A stretch of 64,000 nt of DNA from Himantopus leucocephalus (Eukaryota; Chordata; Aves; Charadriiformes; Recurvirostridae). The position numbers and the translations under genes are program-made. The stretch covers positions 1,853,832 through 1,917,831 of the forward strand of contig RSEF01000012.1 in the NCBI GenBank assembly GCA_003993805.1. The letters run 5' to 3'. Positions 37,501 to 49,500 of this stretch are shown piece after piece. The notes under the pieces are model-generated. The model did not search any database and was not told the DNA's origin. It saw only the letters and a program-made list of their open reading frames with translations. The stretch's first letter is position 1, and each line of letters opens with the position of its first letter.

Positions 37501-38824
37501 GTGGGTGTCGGGGGGAAAATGACCGTGTGTTTATGTAATCTTATGCAAATGGATGTATATTTATGCAAATTTGTGTTAAGTAGATGCTACCGATGCTCTG
37601 GTTTCAAATATTGGTAGGTATGTGCTAATGCGTATGATACACACTTAAAACCCTCCTGCAAGCCACGGCGACCCAGCCGGTATGTTGTTACACACAGACA
37701 ACGTGCTGTCTTTCAGGTAAGACAGAAAACTAAAGTATCGCCCAACTGTTTAAGGTTTTAACGTGGCTGTTAGGTGTATCTGATCCAGTGTTCTGGCCAA
37801 ATTCCAGTGAGTATAATTATACCTCGCCTACCGACTCCAGCTCTCCCGCCGGCTTTACCTGGCAAAACGTTTTCCTGTTTTCTTCCAGTATGCGGTGTTA
37901 AATATCTACTATTACCCCAGAGACTCACACATGGGTTAGCTGTTCCCCATCTCTGGAATGTGCTGGTCGTTGAGCTGGGAAACTTTTGGGGAGCGTGTGT
38001 TTCCCACTGCTCGTGACCCAAAGGAAAATGGGAGGGTCAGTTAGATCCTAGCAATTTTAATTGGCGTGATGAGTATTCTCCTGCTTCAGTGTTGTCTTGT
38101 CAAGGTGCCCAGAGTTGTTTCCAGTTTGCAGGGGAGTTTATGTTCTAAGCCTAGAAATGTTTGTGAAATTGATTTGTAGCTCTATGGGAAGTGACTTTGT
38201 AACCAATGGATGTTGTAAGTTAACAACATCAATGGGTGTTGTCAAATTATTGAATTAAGGCTGCGACAGAATTAAGGTGGTAAGGAAGAGCTCCGAAATT
38301 ATTGTTGTGCTAAATACATGTCTTGGAACGTGCAGTGGAAGTGATTCAAGCTTCACTTCAGAGTTGAAACTGATAGGTACCGATATTCAGAAGGTATCAG
38401 GAGCTGGATGTAGTAGAGGACTACAAAAGGCCTGATCAAGTGCTGTTGAAGGTGACATCAGCAGAGCACAGCCACTTGTAAACTGAAGAGAACCTCTGTG
38501 TTGGCTCCTCAGCTGAAGTTGAAATAAATTGTAAACAATACTGAGTTGAGGGATTTGATTTGATTCGGAGTTTAAGAGCAAATATTAAATAGCCTAGAAA
38601 GTGGAGAATATGCCATGTTTTATATTCATAAGAGTGTTTTTCTGTGTGCATTAATTCAGTCGCATAATGAGTGAGTAAAATCTTCCTTTTTCCCCAAAAG
38701 CACTTTTAAAAATTGCTACTAAATTTCCAGATATTCCTATGCGCTCTCTAAAAGGAAATAAAAATGCAATTAAAGGGAATGCTAATTTCCTCAGGACCAG
38801 AACACACAGGAGGATGGATCATAG
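37501..38824. other. Non-coding DNA downstream of the CpG-rich block
   Basis: It contains the octamer pair (listed separately) and an 8-bp-arm inverted repeat, gatgttgt/acaacatc, at 38209-38230. The frame at 37774-38016 and its antisense partner have no recognisable product. The stretch at 38700-38800 is A/T-biased and lacks repeat signatures. Confidence 0.6.
37543..37570 (+). promoter_or_regulatory. Two octamer (POU-type) motifs 20 bp apart
   Basis: ATGCAAAT occurs at 37543-37550 and again at 37563-37570, both preceded by TT, with a TATATTTA word between them. ATGCAAAT is the classical octamer bound by POU-domain factors such as Oct-1. Identical orientation at 20-bp (about two helical turns) spacing just beyond a CpG-rich block is suggestive, but binding is only inferred. 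Confidence 0.5.
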
Positions 38825-38980
38825 CTCTGTATCTGCTCCTGGTCTGCTTGGTGGGTCTGGGCAAATCAGCTCTCCATGCTTGTTTCCCTCTTTATAAAAT
38901 GGAGGTAATGTCTCTAACCTTTGTAAGGCATTTTAAGACTTAATGGTGAAATGTGTTGTGGAAGTGTTAGATACTATTAA
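38825..38980 (+). repeat. MIR/CORE-SINE-like fragment
   Basis: The plus strand has tctgctcctggtctgc, ctgggcaaatcagctctcc, tgtttccctctttataaaat, ggaggtaatgtctctaacc and ttgtaaggcattttaagac. This covers the MIR core and 3' portion in order and is easily recognised. Confidence 0.78.
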
Positions 38981-40619
38981 AGGTGTTCAGGGTTTTAATT
39001 TAAAACAATAATAAAAAAGAGTTTAGACATTAGAAATTAAAGCTGTACTGATAACTTCAGATCCTGTGTCAAGCACTCTTATTTTTCAAAATTGCTTGCA
39101 AAGCAAACCATTCTCACAGTATGTCTGCACTGTGAGAATGGGAGTGATGTTTTCCCACAAAAAAATGGGATATTAGTCTTTGTTTCCATTAATTTCTTTG
39201 CTGCTTTAAGGAAATATACTTTGGGTTATTTTCCTTGGGGAACAATCTTAAATTACTTCTTTGTTCATTATAGATTTCTTCTGGATCTTTTCGTTGTGTA
39301 AGACATTCTTCTAATTCAGAGATTTTCACAATCAGCATCTTATCTAGTTTTTTTAAAAATCACTTCTTTCAGCTTTTGAACTCTTATATTCTGAAAATGT
39401 ATTTAAAAGAGCCAGAATGCACCTATTCCATCTGAACTGCTCTCTCCTATGTAATGGCAATAGAGAAACTCTGAGAATGGTATGGATTACCACAGGTGAA
39501 AGTGGACTGATTTTCCTGGCTTCACTAGAGGTGTGGAAATTTCTGATTAGATCTATAGTACTTTCATGGCAACTGAGGCAGAATTTGGGGTAAGTTATTT
39601 AACAAATAGTCATTGGTATTGACACTTCTCATAACTTTATGTCTGGAAATACTTAATGTTTTTCTTAAATTGGTACAATCTGGAGTCATTTGAACCTCAG
39701 CTTTTATTTTTTAAACGAGTGTAATTCTAAACTTGATGATAGCAAAATGATAAGCTTGCAGATGTGTTTGGCATGTGCCATTAGACCTTGGAAGTCAGAA
39801 AGGGCTATAAAGAAGCTGTGATACGTGCACACACACAACAATTTTAGAACAAATGGAGCTGGTGCTCTGGAATAGAAAAGTTAACTCTCTGTTGATGCTG
39901 TGTTGCGTAGCTGTGTTTTCTGCCTTGGTCTGTACAATCATTTTTGCCTTCATGCAGAGAAGTCAGCAGGAACTGCAGCATTCCTTGGCATCCTCTTGGA
40001 TGCTGCGGCCTCCTCAGACTCCTGCCCAGGGATTCTCATTCGAAGGCTGACAGGCAACTTGAATGCTGCTAAGATCATTTTGCTGTTTCTTCACTGGAAT
40101 GATTTTCACAGTGACTAAAATACTCTTGCAAAGGCATATTCTTTTCTGAGATTTGTCTTGGATTACTGCAATGATATGCAATATATTAAAAGGATTTGCC
40201 TCGTATTGTGATTGGCCTCCATCCTGGCCAACACAGCAGGGTTTGAGCTTGGTTCTCTAGAATTAACAACTGTGAGCTGCTGTTCTGTGAGCTTCAGGCT
40301 CTAGCAAGCCCATATTCTCTGTAGTTTGGCACAAAGGGGTCTTGTAACAAATGCTCACCCCTAGGTTACACCATGACATTTTGTTTCTTCCTTCCCCTGC
40401 AGATTTGTTCCTTAGACATTCCCAGGTGTTTACTCATGGAATGGTGTGGCCCTGGGGTGTCATCTGTGACATTTGGGTTTGCTGGAACAGGGAAATGGTT
40501 CATTTCACAGGTTTGTCCTTTCAAGAGTTTAAGGATGTGCATGTATTAAATGTGAATCTGTCAATCAGTGTAGAAGAGAACACCACTGAGATAGTAATGC
40601 TGTGCTGAATTGCACTTGG
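38981..40619. other. Non-coding DNA
   Basis: No element or gene recognised. A pyrimidine-rich acceptor-like string, cttccttcccctgcag, ends near 40402, inside an 85-codon frame (40351-40608), but that frame has no family resemblance and no matching donor was found. Confidence 0.6.
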
Positions 40620-40722
40620 AGCTGAGACCCAGAACCTCTGCGATGCCAATCCTTTGGCCCATTCTGTTGCATTACCTTGGGCAAATCACTACAACTACAT
40701 CTCTAGCCTAATACACCAAAAT
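40620..40722 (+). repeat. MIR/CORE-SINE-like fragment
   Basis: It has gctgagacccagaacctctg, then ccttgggcaaatcactaca and tctctagcctaatacacc. The 'accttgggcaagtcac' anchor is almost intact. Confidence 0.65.
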
Positions 40723-40984
40723 GTCCGGCGTGCCCCCCCCAAAGCAATCATCTCCATAACTCTTTGGAGCTATTTGCTTTCTGAAGGCATACCCCTTGTG
40801 GGGTAGAATTAGGAAGTGATCGTCATATCTGCGTAAATCCACTGGCCTTGGCTTAGTGTCTAACTTGCATCCAAGGTCTGTTGTTGAGAGTAGAGCTTCA
40901 TGGTGTGCAGGGGTGTGGGTTCTCTGCACGTTTCAGCTGCAATAAGCACATGCTGATTTCTCTGGGTCATATTCTTCCTTGTCC

Positions 40985-41185
40985 TAGTATGGTTCACTCC
41001 TTAATCTTCCAGCCTCGTTTTGTCTGTTTGTAAAATCTGACATGTCCCTACTCTGCTGCGGAATGCACTGGAAAGACCTAGATAGAGAGGCTAATAATGC
41101 TCTTTATTTTACTCACCTCCCAGGAGTCTAGGAGAGTTAATGTCTGCACAGTGCTTTGGCAAGTGTAAAAGTGCTTAGCTTCATT
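40985..41185 (+). repeat. MIR/CORE-SINE-like fragment with 3' region
   Basis: The 5' words (cagcctcgttttgtctg, tttgtaaaatctgaca) and the 3' words (gttaatgtctgcacagtgc, tttggcaagtgtaaaagtgc) follow MIR-type order. It lies about 260 bp after another copy in the same orientation. Confidence 0.65.
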
Positions 41186-41469
41186 ATATATTGATTTATG
41201 TGCAAGAAAACTACACAAAATAATAAAACATGCAAAGGACTTAAAATGGACCGTAGGCAGAGGGGAGAAATATATTAAATGTAACCTTAAAACATGTTGC
41301 AAGTCATGTGAATGAACTAGAGTAAGGTGCGCTTCCCACCAAATCTGGCAGAAATGGGAAAAGGTCCTATATTTGGAAATAGCACAGCGCCCAAAGGGGG
41401 CTGTGTCTAGATGAGAATTCCCATGTGGAGACAGAGACACGAATTAAATTAGAACAGATATTAGCGCTC

Positions 41470-41566
41470 TGGGCCAGATTCATATCCTCACTGCAGCAAA
41501 GTAAACCAGAGAAAGACTGGCAAATCACTGATGTAACGCCAGGATGAGTGAGAGGAGAATCAATCC
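41470..41566. repeat. Ancient interspersed repeat, palindromic type (copy C)
   Basis: It opens tgggccagattcatatcctc, has aaatcactgatgtaacgcc internally, and closes gagtgagaggagaatca. It is laid out like copies A and B: a gccagattc start and an agaggagaat end about 95 bp apart. Confidence 0.5.
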
Positions 41567-42239
41567 ACAGGTAATAAGGGCAGCATCAGTGCCTGCCTAG
41601 GGTTTCATCCTGTGCTTTGTCCTAATTATGAGTAGATTAATGGCACGCTAAAATACAAAACAGATTTATGAGCCATTGCCATCTCCCTCTGCATTGTTGT
41701 ACAGTTGTCTCAACAGTGCTGTTCCTCCGTGGCTAGAAGGTCAACTTAGGTTTTACTAAGTTAGGGCTGGGGCTCGGACTGAGACCTTCTGCCTTACTGA
41801 ATGCTGCTGCTAGGATAAATGCTAAACTGAAATCCCATCTGCTCTCTCCATGTCCTGTCCAATGGATATTTAAGATCCCACAGGACATCTTGAATACAGG
41901 ATAACCCTATATATCTAGCCAGCATTCTTCCTTCATTACAAAAGACTTGGACCAGCTTGTATTTGAAGTCAGCAGAATTACTTCTGTTTTCCTGTGAAAA
42001 CAGTATCTTTCCAGACTGGAAATACTGAACCTGGAATTGGAAAGGGGCAATGTGTAAAATGAGAGTCAATATTATGTGTTGATCATTGAAGAAAATAAGG
42101 AAAAACACTGTGATGAGATTACTGTGTACTACTGTTTGAAGAGTATTTACTGAATGTGGTATACCTATAACAGCGCATAGCCTTTTTGGGAAAGAAAATG
42201 GGATGATGCACAAAGCAGATGATCAGCCACAAGTTTTCC
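41567..42239. other. Non-coding DNA
   Basis: Nothing assignable. A 139-codon minus-strand frame (41794-42213) has a few hydrophobic runs but no recognised domain and looks like chance. Confidence 0.6.
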
Positions 42240-42345
42240 TGGATTGTCTTCTCGGTGTTGCCACTAATGGACTGTAGGCAAGTTCTTTCATCCCTCTGTG
42301 TCTCCATTTCATGACCTGTAAATAGCAATAGTAATAATTTGCTGT
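42240..42345 (+). repeat. MIR/CORE-SINE-like fragment
   Basis: Anchors are gtaggcaagttctttcatcc, tctgtgtctccatttcatga and cctgtaaatagcaatagta, in MIR order. Decay is moderate. Confidence 0.7.
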
Positions 42346-44929
42346 TTTTCAGCCTGGCTGTGAAACTTGACCTGCCACTGTTAACAAAATGTTTTGACGT
42401 TCTCGAGTGGGAAGAGGGCTGGGTTCAGCTGCATCTTCACTCTGAGTTGCTGATTGCCAGAAAGTAGAAAGATGTCTCAAGAGAAAGATCACATGATGTT
42501 TTTCTTTTCTTATATATTTCCTCACCCCCACCCCAAGGAAACTGTTCTGTTCTAGACCTTTCATTCTACGCTTGGCAAAAATCACAATCACTTTCTAGTG
42601 AAACCTTATTGTCCAACTTTCTTCATCAACCTGCGCAGCTTTTTCCTCAGTAGACACTTGCCTTTTAAAGGAATGCTGCAGATTTGCTTTGCTGTCTGCT
42701 GTCACTGCAGCAGCCTTTCTTGGGGCAAAATTCTCACTTGCCTTAAGCAGGAATTTGCTTGAAGAGCTAAGTCAAGACTCTGGCACTAACCCATCTGAGA
42801 GGAGCTTGCACACACTCCTCTGAGAAGAAAGAGCACGCCACTGGTCACTGCATTAGGACTTAGTACCTCTGGGCTTGGATCCATTAGTTAATGAATTTCT
42901 CAGTCTCCACTAGGGAAGGTGCTGGTTGGATGGTATTAACAGAATAACTTCTGCTGCATATATATTCCATATATTGTCACAGAAAAATTTCAGGATGATG
43001 ACAGTAAAACAACTTTGTGATAAGTTTGATAAGTTCTCAGTTCCTCTGCACTGCTGGGATGCAGGTATAAAATCAGCAGGCAGGTAGAATGGTAGAAGAA
43101 CCTTTTTCTTTTCATGGGATGTCAGATGTGCACCATGGTATTTGATACCCCGATAGAGTTATATGCACATCTATCCAGTAATTTTTCTTCTAGCTCAAGG
43201 CTAACTCAAAATATACTGTTATTTTAGGGACAATGTGGGGAAGGTAGATGTGGGCACAGCAACCACAGCCCTCTGGATCCAACAGCTGAAATATCACATG
43301 TCTGATGGCCCCTGACCCAGCTGATAGACTGCAGCAAGAATGCTTCTCTTGGCATCAGCATCTCCCCACTCATTGCCAAAGCTGGAGTTCTGTAAACAGA
43401 TCTCATCCTGGCATATGTTATATTGCCATACAGGCAACACTGTTCTAACTGATTAATAACAAGCAGCTTGATAGGATTTGGGGAGGCACTGGAGTAATTA
43501 GTAAGATAAGGCCAGGTTTCTTTGTGTTGCACTTTCACGGATGACAAAAGCTTTCCCCCTGAAGAGTTTCACTGATAAATCTGTATATAATAATAATAAT
43601 ATTAATAATAAAGGCTTTTTGCTAAAATGCAAGTTAACTATTCCTTTAGGAAATAAGAGGAAAGGAAGTGTTCAAGCCCTGGTACTGATGGGAGGCCAGG
43701 AAGAGAAGAGGAAGAGATGTCAAAGCTCTGCTGCTAGGAAAGGACCTGCTTTTCTGCCTCTGCTGATAGCAAGGTTTGTTATTTGATCTCCTAACAGCTA
43801 GCATGTTCATCGTGTTGGCAGGGTTGACTGCTCAGTGCTTACAAGCTGGGCTGTCCATGCATCACCAGGGCACAATGCGCTGATTTCCTCTGTCAAGACA
43901 GTGAGGTGGATTGCTGTTCTAAACCAGGCCCTTCTCTGCCCTTCCACAGAGTCGCTCCCACTTATGCTGATCCAGGGATCAATAACATACAGACTGCGTA
44001 GGGCAAGTTTCAGCTTCTACCTAGCTGGCTGTTTAGCTGCTGGTGGTGGTGGGATCATGAATACTGAATATTCCTTATTCATCTTCTCAGCAGGCATAGT
44101 TTCCCTTCGCTGTAGTGAGAAATTATGAGTGTGGGTTTGACTCATACAGAATAGTGACCAGGTATCAAAATTGAAAGAAAAAAAAAAAAAGAAAGAGTAA
44201 AAGGCTACAAATGTTGCCAAAGTGACAGCTGTTCATTTACTAAAAATATCTTTTAATATTGCTGGAACTTTTAAAATAATCTAATTTATATGGAATATTC
44301 CTTACTAATTGAAGCTGTCTCTTCTTTTATTAAATAGAAAGGTTACAAAAAAGTATATTGACGTTTTGAGAGTGATTCCTCTCCGGAGCACACTGACTGT
44401 TATGAATAGGATTTTACATGATGCAAGCCCCTAAATGCCAACAGTGATATGAGGAAACCTGCAGATTCTTGTAATTGTAAATGCAATAGGCAAGGCTCTG
44501 GGCTATTGCATCCCCTTTCTGGAGATCATTGTTGTAAAGCTCAAAGTGTTGTTTAGCCCTTGGTGTTCTCATTTATTTCCACAGCTTTTTCTAAAAGCAC
44601 AAGTTTGAAAAATGAAAGTCTTTCAAGAATAATCACTCTCTAAACACTTAATGCTGCTGTGACAGCACTGTCTATCACACAAGATTTAACTTTGGAAATC
44701 CACATAACATAGAGAAAAAAACCTTTTCCAATTAGCCGAGACTGGAGGCAGATTAGTTCTCGAATGCAGCATTGAAAGATGCCAGGGTGTATATTAATGG
44801 ACCACAGGAGCTGACTTCTGACCATAATTCTGACTGCATTGGGTGGTGCATAAAATAGAAACAGCAGCTCTCCCGCCCAGAGGTGCAGAACTAGCTAGTC
44901 AATGTGAGCTACCCTTGGGTATATCTCAT
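42346..44929. other. Non-coding DNA with small low-complexity tracts
   Basis: It includes a (TAA)n-like run at about 43585-43612 and a poly-A run at about 44177-44190. The stretch 44220-44720 is A/T-biased, repeat-free and contains a 9-bp-arm inverted repeat (atgcaatag/ctattgcat, 44481-44511). It is a candidate regulatory region only. Confidence 0.6.
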
Positions 44930-45100
44930 AGGTCTTAGTGATCTACAAACCTGTCAAGTACAAAATATGTCATCCTTATTCTTTTATATAGATGGGGAAG
45001 TTGAGGTGTGGAGAGGTTAATAGATTGCCCAAGGTCATAGCGTTCTTTTGCCAGACCTAAGAACAGCCCCCATGCCTTCTGTCTCTAGTTTTATGGACAT
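44930..45100 (-). repeat. MIR/CORE-SINE-like fragment, clear copy
   Basis: The plus strand reads atgtcatccttattctttta, agatggggaagttgaggtg, tggagaggttaatagattg, cccaaggtcatagcg and ttgccagacctaagaacag. This is an unmistakable reverse-complement MIR core ('acagatggggaaactgaggc.. agaggttaag.. ttgcccaaggtcacac'). Confidence 0.88.
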
Positions 45101-45570
45101 GTGTGCACATTCAAGTTCTAGCTGCAAAGTCTGTTGAACAAACTTTTTCCTTTTTTTTGATCTTCAGAACCTGATTGGTTTACACCTTCATGAGCAGTGG
45201 AGCTGCAACATTAACAGTCTTTAAAATCTTTTATAGCATAATTCTCTTCAATAGAGCAAAGAGATGGTTTTCCCCAGTCAGCCAGATTTTGATGTTTAGA
45301 TCCACAGTTGAGCAAGGCTTGTAGGGATTCTTGCATCAGGAGTTTAACATTGCTTTTTTCAGATCTCTAGTGCAGACTTCTATCACTTGAGCTAACAGGG
45401 TACATTGTTATACTGCTATATGTCATATGATCCTGACATTAAAGGATGCAGAATAAAGAAATAGTCAGATGCACACTGTTAGGAAATTTCACAATCCTGG
45501 CTGACAACAGATGATGCAGGAGGGATGGGTTCAGTTTTAGGTCTGTGTTGTAGTTCCCTTGCTCTCGGTC

Positions 45571-45604
45571 AGCTCTCTCCCCTCTTGAGAGAGAGAGCTC
45601 TCTC
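45571..45604. repeat. GA/TC inverted repeat
   Basis: agctctctc (45571-45579) can pair with gagagagct (45591-45599). The 14-bp perfect palindrome gagagagctctctc occupies 45591-45604. It is simple-sequence in nature. Confidence 0.8.
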
Positions 45605-46144
45605 CACAGCTTTTCTCCTGATCTGCTTTTTCACTCATTCCATCAACAAGCAAAATTCCATCAGCTGCAACTCATTTTCCAAATTTCTGTCTCCCTTCCT
45701 TTTGGTTTGTAGTCACCCTGTGCTTTCTTTCCCTCTGAGCCTTCTTTCGATCCTACACACCTCATCTTCTGCCATCTACTTGGACAGTAACCTGACTTTT
45801 TCCCTCTGCACTCCCAGCTAGTCCTGGGGCTCTTTCTCCTACCCTCTTCGCGCCTTTTTGGCTCCCCGCTTTAACTCTGGTCCCTCCTATTGCCTTACTA
45901 CATTTTTTTTTTTCCTGGATGTGGCAAAAGACCTATTCCCGTTCCCAGTGTCATAAGTGAGAAAGAGTTGAGCAACCTTAACTGTAGGCATTACTACCAG
46001 TAATACATATTTATATTTTATTTAGACACACAATATGCTTTCAGAAGAACTAGATCTAAAGATTACAGGACATGAAATGACCAAAATAATTTAATCCAAT
46101 GATAAGAAAATAGATGGATTGAATAAAAGGCAAATGCTGTAGGG

Positions 46145-46188
46145 GAAAAAAAACAAACAACAAAACAAACAAACAAATAAATAAACCA
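46145..46188 (+). repeat. (CAAA)n/(TAAA)n simple repeat
   Basis: An A-run is followed by caaacaacaaaacaaacaa and acaaataaataaacc. It is imperfect, with no retrocopy upstream that I can recognise. Confidence 0.85.
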
Positions 46189-46434
46189 CAGCATGACATA
46201 GGCAGATTGAATGCCATCCTTGGGCAGTCCTATTCAAACCCCTCAAAAGAACCATATTCTCTGCCCCTTCTTATTGAACAGGGAGATATTACTTGGTTTC
46301 TTCCAGATAATGCTTCTAATTGCTCTTTCATTTGCGACTGCTGTTCTGGGTTTTTGGAGGGTTATTTTTTAACTTGGTATTTTGTGGTAGAGGGACAGGA
46401 AGAATGAGATGTGGTCTGACCAAAGGACCAGGTG

Positions 46435-46570
46435 CTGGAAACTCTCTTATTCTAACCCAGCTCTGAAACGGACTCCCAGTGCATTCTGGACTAATCACCT
46501 AGCTTCAATGTTCTTCAGCTTCTTCAGTTTTCTAAAACAGAGATAGCAGTACTGATCAAACTGCTGCAGA
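46435..46570 (+). repeat. MIR/CORE-SINE-like fragment
   Basis: Anchors are ctaacccagctctgaaacg, ggactaatcacctagcttc, cagcttcttcagttttctaa and aacagagatagcagtact. These follow MIR order with visible decay. Confidence 0.6.
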
Positions 46571-49500
46571 AGAGTATTGCACCAGGACTCATTCGCGTTA
46601 AGCAGGATGACACTAAAGCTTTGGCTTCTCCTGCTGATTTCGATAGGAAAGGTAGGTAGTTATATTTTGCACCTCTGCTTGCTTCCAAGAAGCTATTGCA
46701 CTGCTGAGCAAAGATGAGCCTGCAGTCCCTGTACCTACTGTGTTGCTTTTATTAGGACTACTACATTAGAGCCTTGGTGACCAGGCAAAAAATAGGGCAC
46801 AGCTGAAATGGTTCCAGGGAAAGGAAACGTCACAGGGAAGATAATAGCAAAGCGAAGCGTAGATTCTAGCTTTCATATCTCAAGCTAGTGTTGTAACTAC
46901 TGGGCCAGATTCACGAGCTCTCTGAAGCCTCTTTTTCTTAGGAATGCAGGAACAAGGATTGAATTAAAAGCTGGCTGTCAGTGGGACAATATAAGCCACC
47001 AAGCCAGTGATACTTTGGGTTTGGGGTTTTTTTTGACTGAAGTGATAACCAGTTTTATACAGATGAAAGATGTGGATTTTATACTTTGGATAATCCACTG
47101 AATGGATATAAATAACATAAACTGTGTAAGTGCTGCTTATATAAAATTGGAGAGACCAATTCAAAGAGCACAAAGGCCAGTTTGGTCTGTGTGATTTCCT
47201 TAATTTCCTGTAGAAAATGCCAGTAAAGATACTGGATCAAAGAGAATTTCTGGATGTGAATTCTGGTTACTGCAGACTAAACTACAATATATGGGGCAAT
47301 ATATATAAAACTTCCATACAAAACCATCCAAACACAGTGCACTTAAACTGTTTGCAGGTGGGTCTGGTGAGAGTGGACAGAAACATCCAGGTGTGTTTGT
47401 TCATCTCTGAGATGGGGCAACCCACTTTTAAACAGTTTATTTTACATATTTAGTGATACTTGTCCTGGCTTTTAGTATTGCAGTTTCTCACATCACCTGT
47501 CCAACATGTACCTGTTTCTTTCTGCTTCAAATTGCTACCTGAGATTTAATTGCAGCAGACAGTCTGTGGACAGGGTAGAGGGGCAGGCGTTGGGGTATAT
47601 TGAGGTTGGTTCTCGCTAGAAAAAGGAACAGTCTTTTCCCTGGTGCCAGCAATACACACAGAAGTAACAGACTAATGCTCCTACATTGCCAATGAGACTA
47701 AAAGAAGAGCACATTTGCTAAGAAGAAAAACTCTAATAAATACTAAAGGGGGAAAAGTATAGTCTAAGGTTAGGTCAGAACATTAGTAGTTGGGCAATGT
47801 GGATCCTATTAACCACTGAGCATTTTATAGCAGATATTATGCATGTCAAAACTGTCAACTGATTATAAATACTGGCTTCTCTTACATAAGAAAACTGCTG
47901 TCCAAAGCAGTTCAAGTCATCACTAAGTAAGTCCCAGTTAGAGCTAGTGACTATAGAGGTTTAGGCATACATATAACTATTCCAGCTTTGGGGCCAGGGA
48001 CTGTGCTAGATGCTCTCTCAAGGTCTCTTCCAGTCTTACTTTCCAAGACTCAGTAATGTCAGTGATTTTACAATGGGAACTTCCTTGATTTTCTACAACA
48101 GTGAAGCTGGCATGATAATATTTACATTTCCCAGGGGTGTAACAAGAAGCTAAATGTAATATCATCAAGCCTTGCTATTTAAAAAACGTTAGAGCTCTGA
48201 ATTTCACCAGCTTGGGTTAAGAATGACAAATTCCTTGTTCTTCAGGTTTGCCTACTGGGTTCCAAAACTGGTTCGTGTGCCTGCATGAGAACCCTGAGGA
48301 CAAGGAAATTCCTTTTTACCCTAACAGAATCTCCAGATACTACGCAAAATATAACAAAAATCGCCACCGCTGTTTGTGCATAAAGCAAATCTGTTGAGAT
48401 CCCTGTAAGATAGTAAAGAGGCATAAGTTATGGTATCCAACAACTGTCAAGGGTCTGTGGGGGTTTTGACGCATCAGACTTTCCTTCATTGTTAATCAAA
48501 TGGTCTAAACACAGTGAGTTCTGCATGCTTGTGGCGGTGCTCTGAGCACTCACCTGCACAGATTTACAGCAGACTTTCTTAGGCCAGTATTCCCCTATGA
48601 GGGCAGCCAAAACTGGAGAGGTTTGAACCCCAAAGCTGAACTGTATTACCCATCACTGTAGCATTTTTTTAGCCCTGCCAAGCAAGATGGTCCAAAAGAG
48701 GGACATGAAAGTGTCACTCTGGCTGAGATCTTTCTTATGTCATTCTTCTGTGTATGTGTGTTTTCTCCAGGCTTCCAAATCCAAGGCTGAAGTCCGTATC
48801 CTCTTGCAGCACTACGGGTCTCACCCACTGCTTTCTGCCAAGCCTTGTCCCATAGCCAGCTCCCAGCGGGCTGCCTCCATGGAGGGCATCTTCCTGTAGG
48901 AAGCCCTTGACAAACTAATACGATAGTTGCCAAAGAGTAGATAATTTTCCAACAGCTCAAGAGAGAGTGAGCAGTAATGAGAAGTCCTGTTAATTACTGT
49001 TTGAGTGGAGTTTTGTCAGGGAAGTAGGAGAGAAGGAAACTGATTCATCTGAGCTAATTTGCAGACATGGGCCAACTGTTGTCTATGGGCTATGCACAGT
49101 TCACAGAGCTCCGGAGTGAGATGTCTTCATGCCTTGGAGACAACACCAACGTGAGCTTTGTACCTTCACTTCAGCCTGCCAAGTCCCATCCAGATAGATG
49201 ATGCATACTGGCAGTTGGGCTCTTTTCAGAATGAGCATCCCTGCCCAGCTTTAAGCAAATCTTTTCATTCATCTCCAGCATTGCTCCTTAGACAACTGCA
49301 GTGGAGCAGTGTGTAGCCTGCTCTTGTCAGCTGTTCCGAAATGTAGAATTGTGAAAGTACAGTTAATCAATAAAAACACCATAACTGAGAATATGCAGAA
49401 AGATGTCATAACCCTTTTGGAGAGAGTCTGTGTGAAGTTTATTGGTGCAAGAAAGATCAATTTGTGAGAGAGAGGAACTGAGTAAAGTTGTCTGAAGGAG

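Larger units (their letters stand above)
45101..46434. other. Non-coding DNA, pyrimidine-rich
   Basis: The plus strand at about 45560-45920 is dominated by C and T, ending in a T-run near 45902-45913. A frame of 98 codons (45525-45821) is made of Ser, Leu, Phe and Pro, as this composition dictates. A (CAAA)n-type simple repeat is at 46145-46188. Confidence 0.65.

Noticed and set aside
40351..40608. Possible exon after an acceptor-like cttccttcccctgcag string
   Set aside because: No donor in a matching frame and no recognisable translation. Acceptor-like strings are frequent in 64 kb.
44481..44511. MicroRNA precursor
   Set aside because: Pairing is limited to 9 bp and does not extend outward, far short of a pre-miRNA stem.
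46902..46960. Fourth copy of the palindromic repeat family
   Set aside because: Only the gggccagattca word matches. The rest of the element is not visible.
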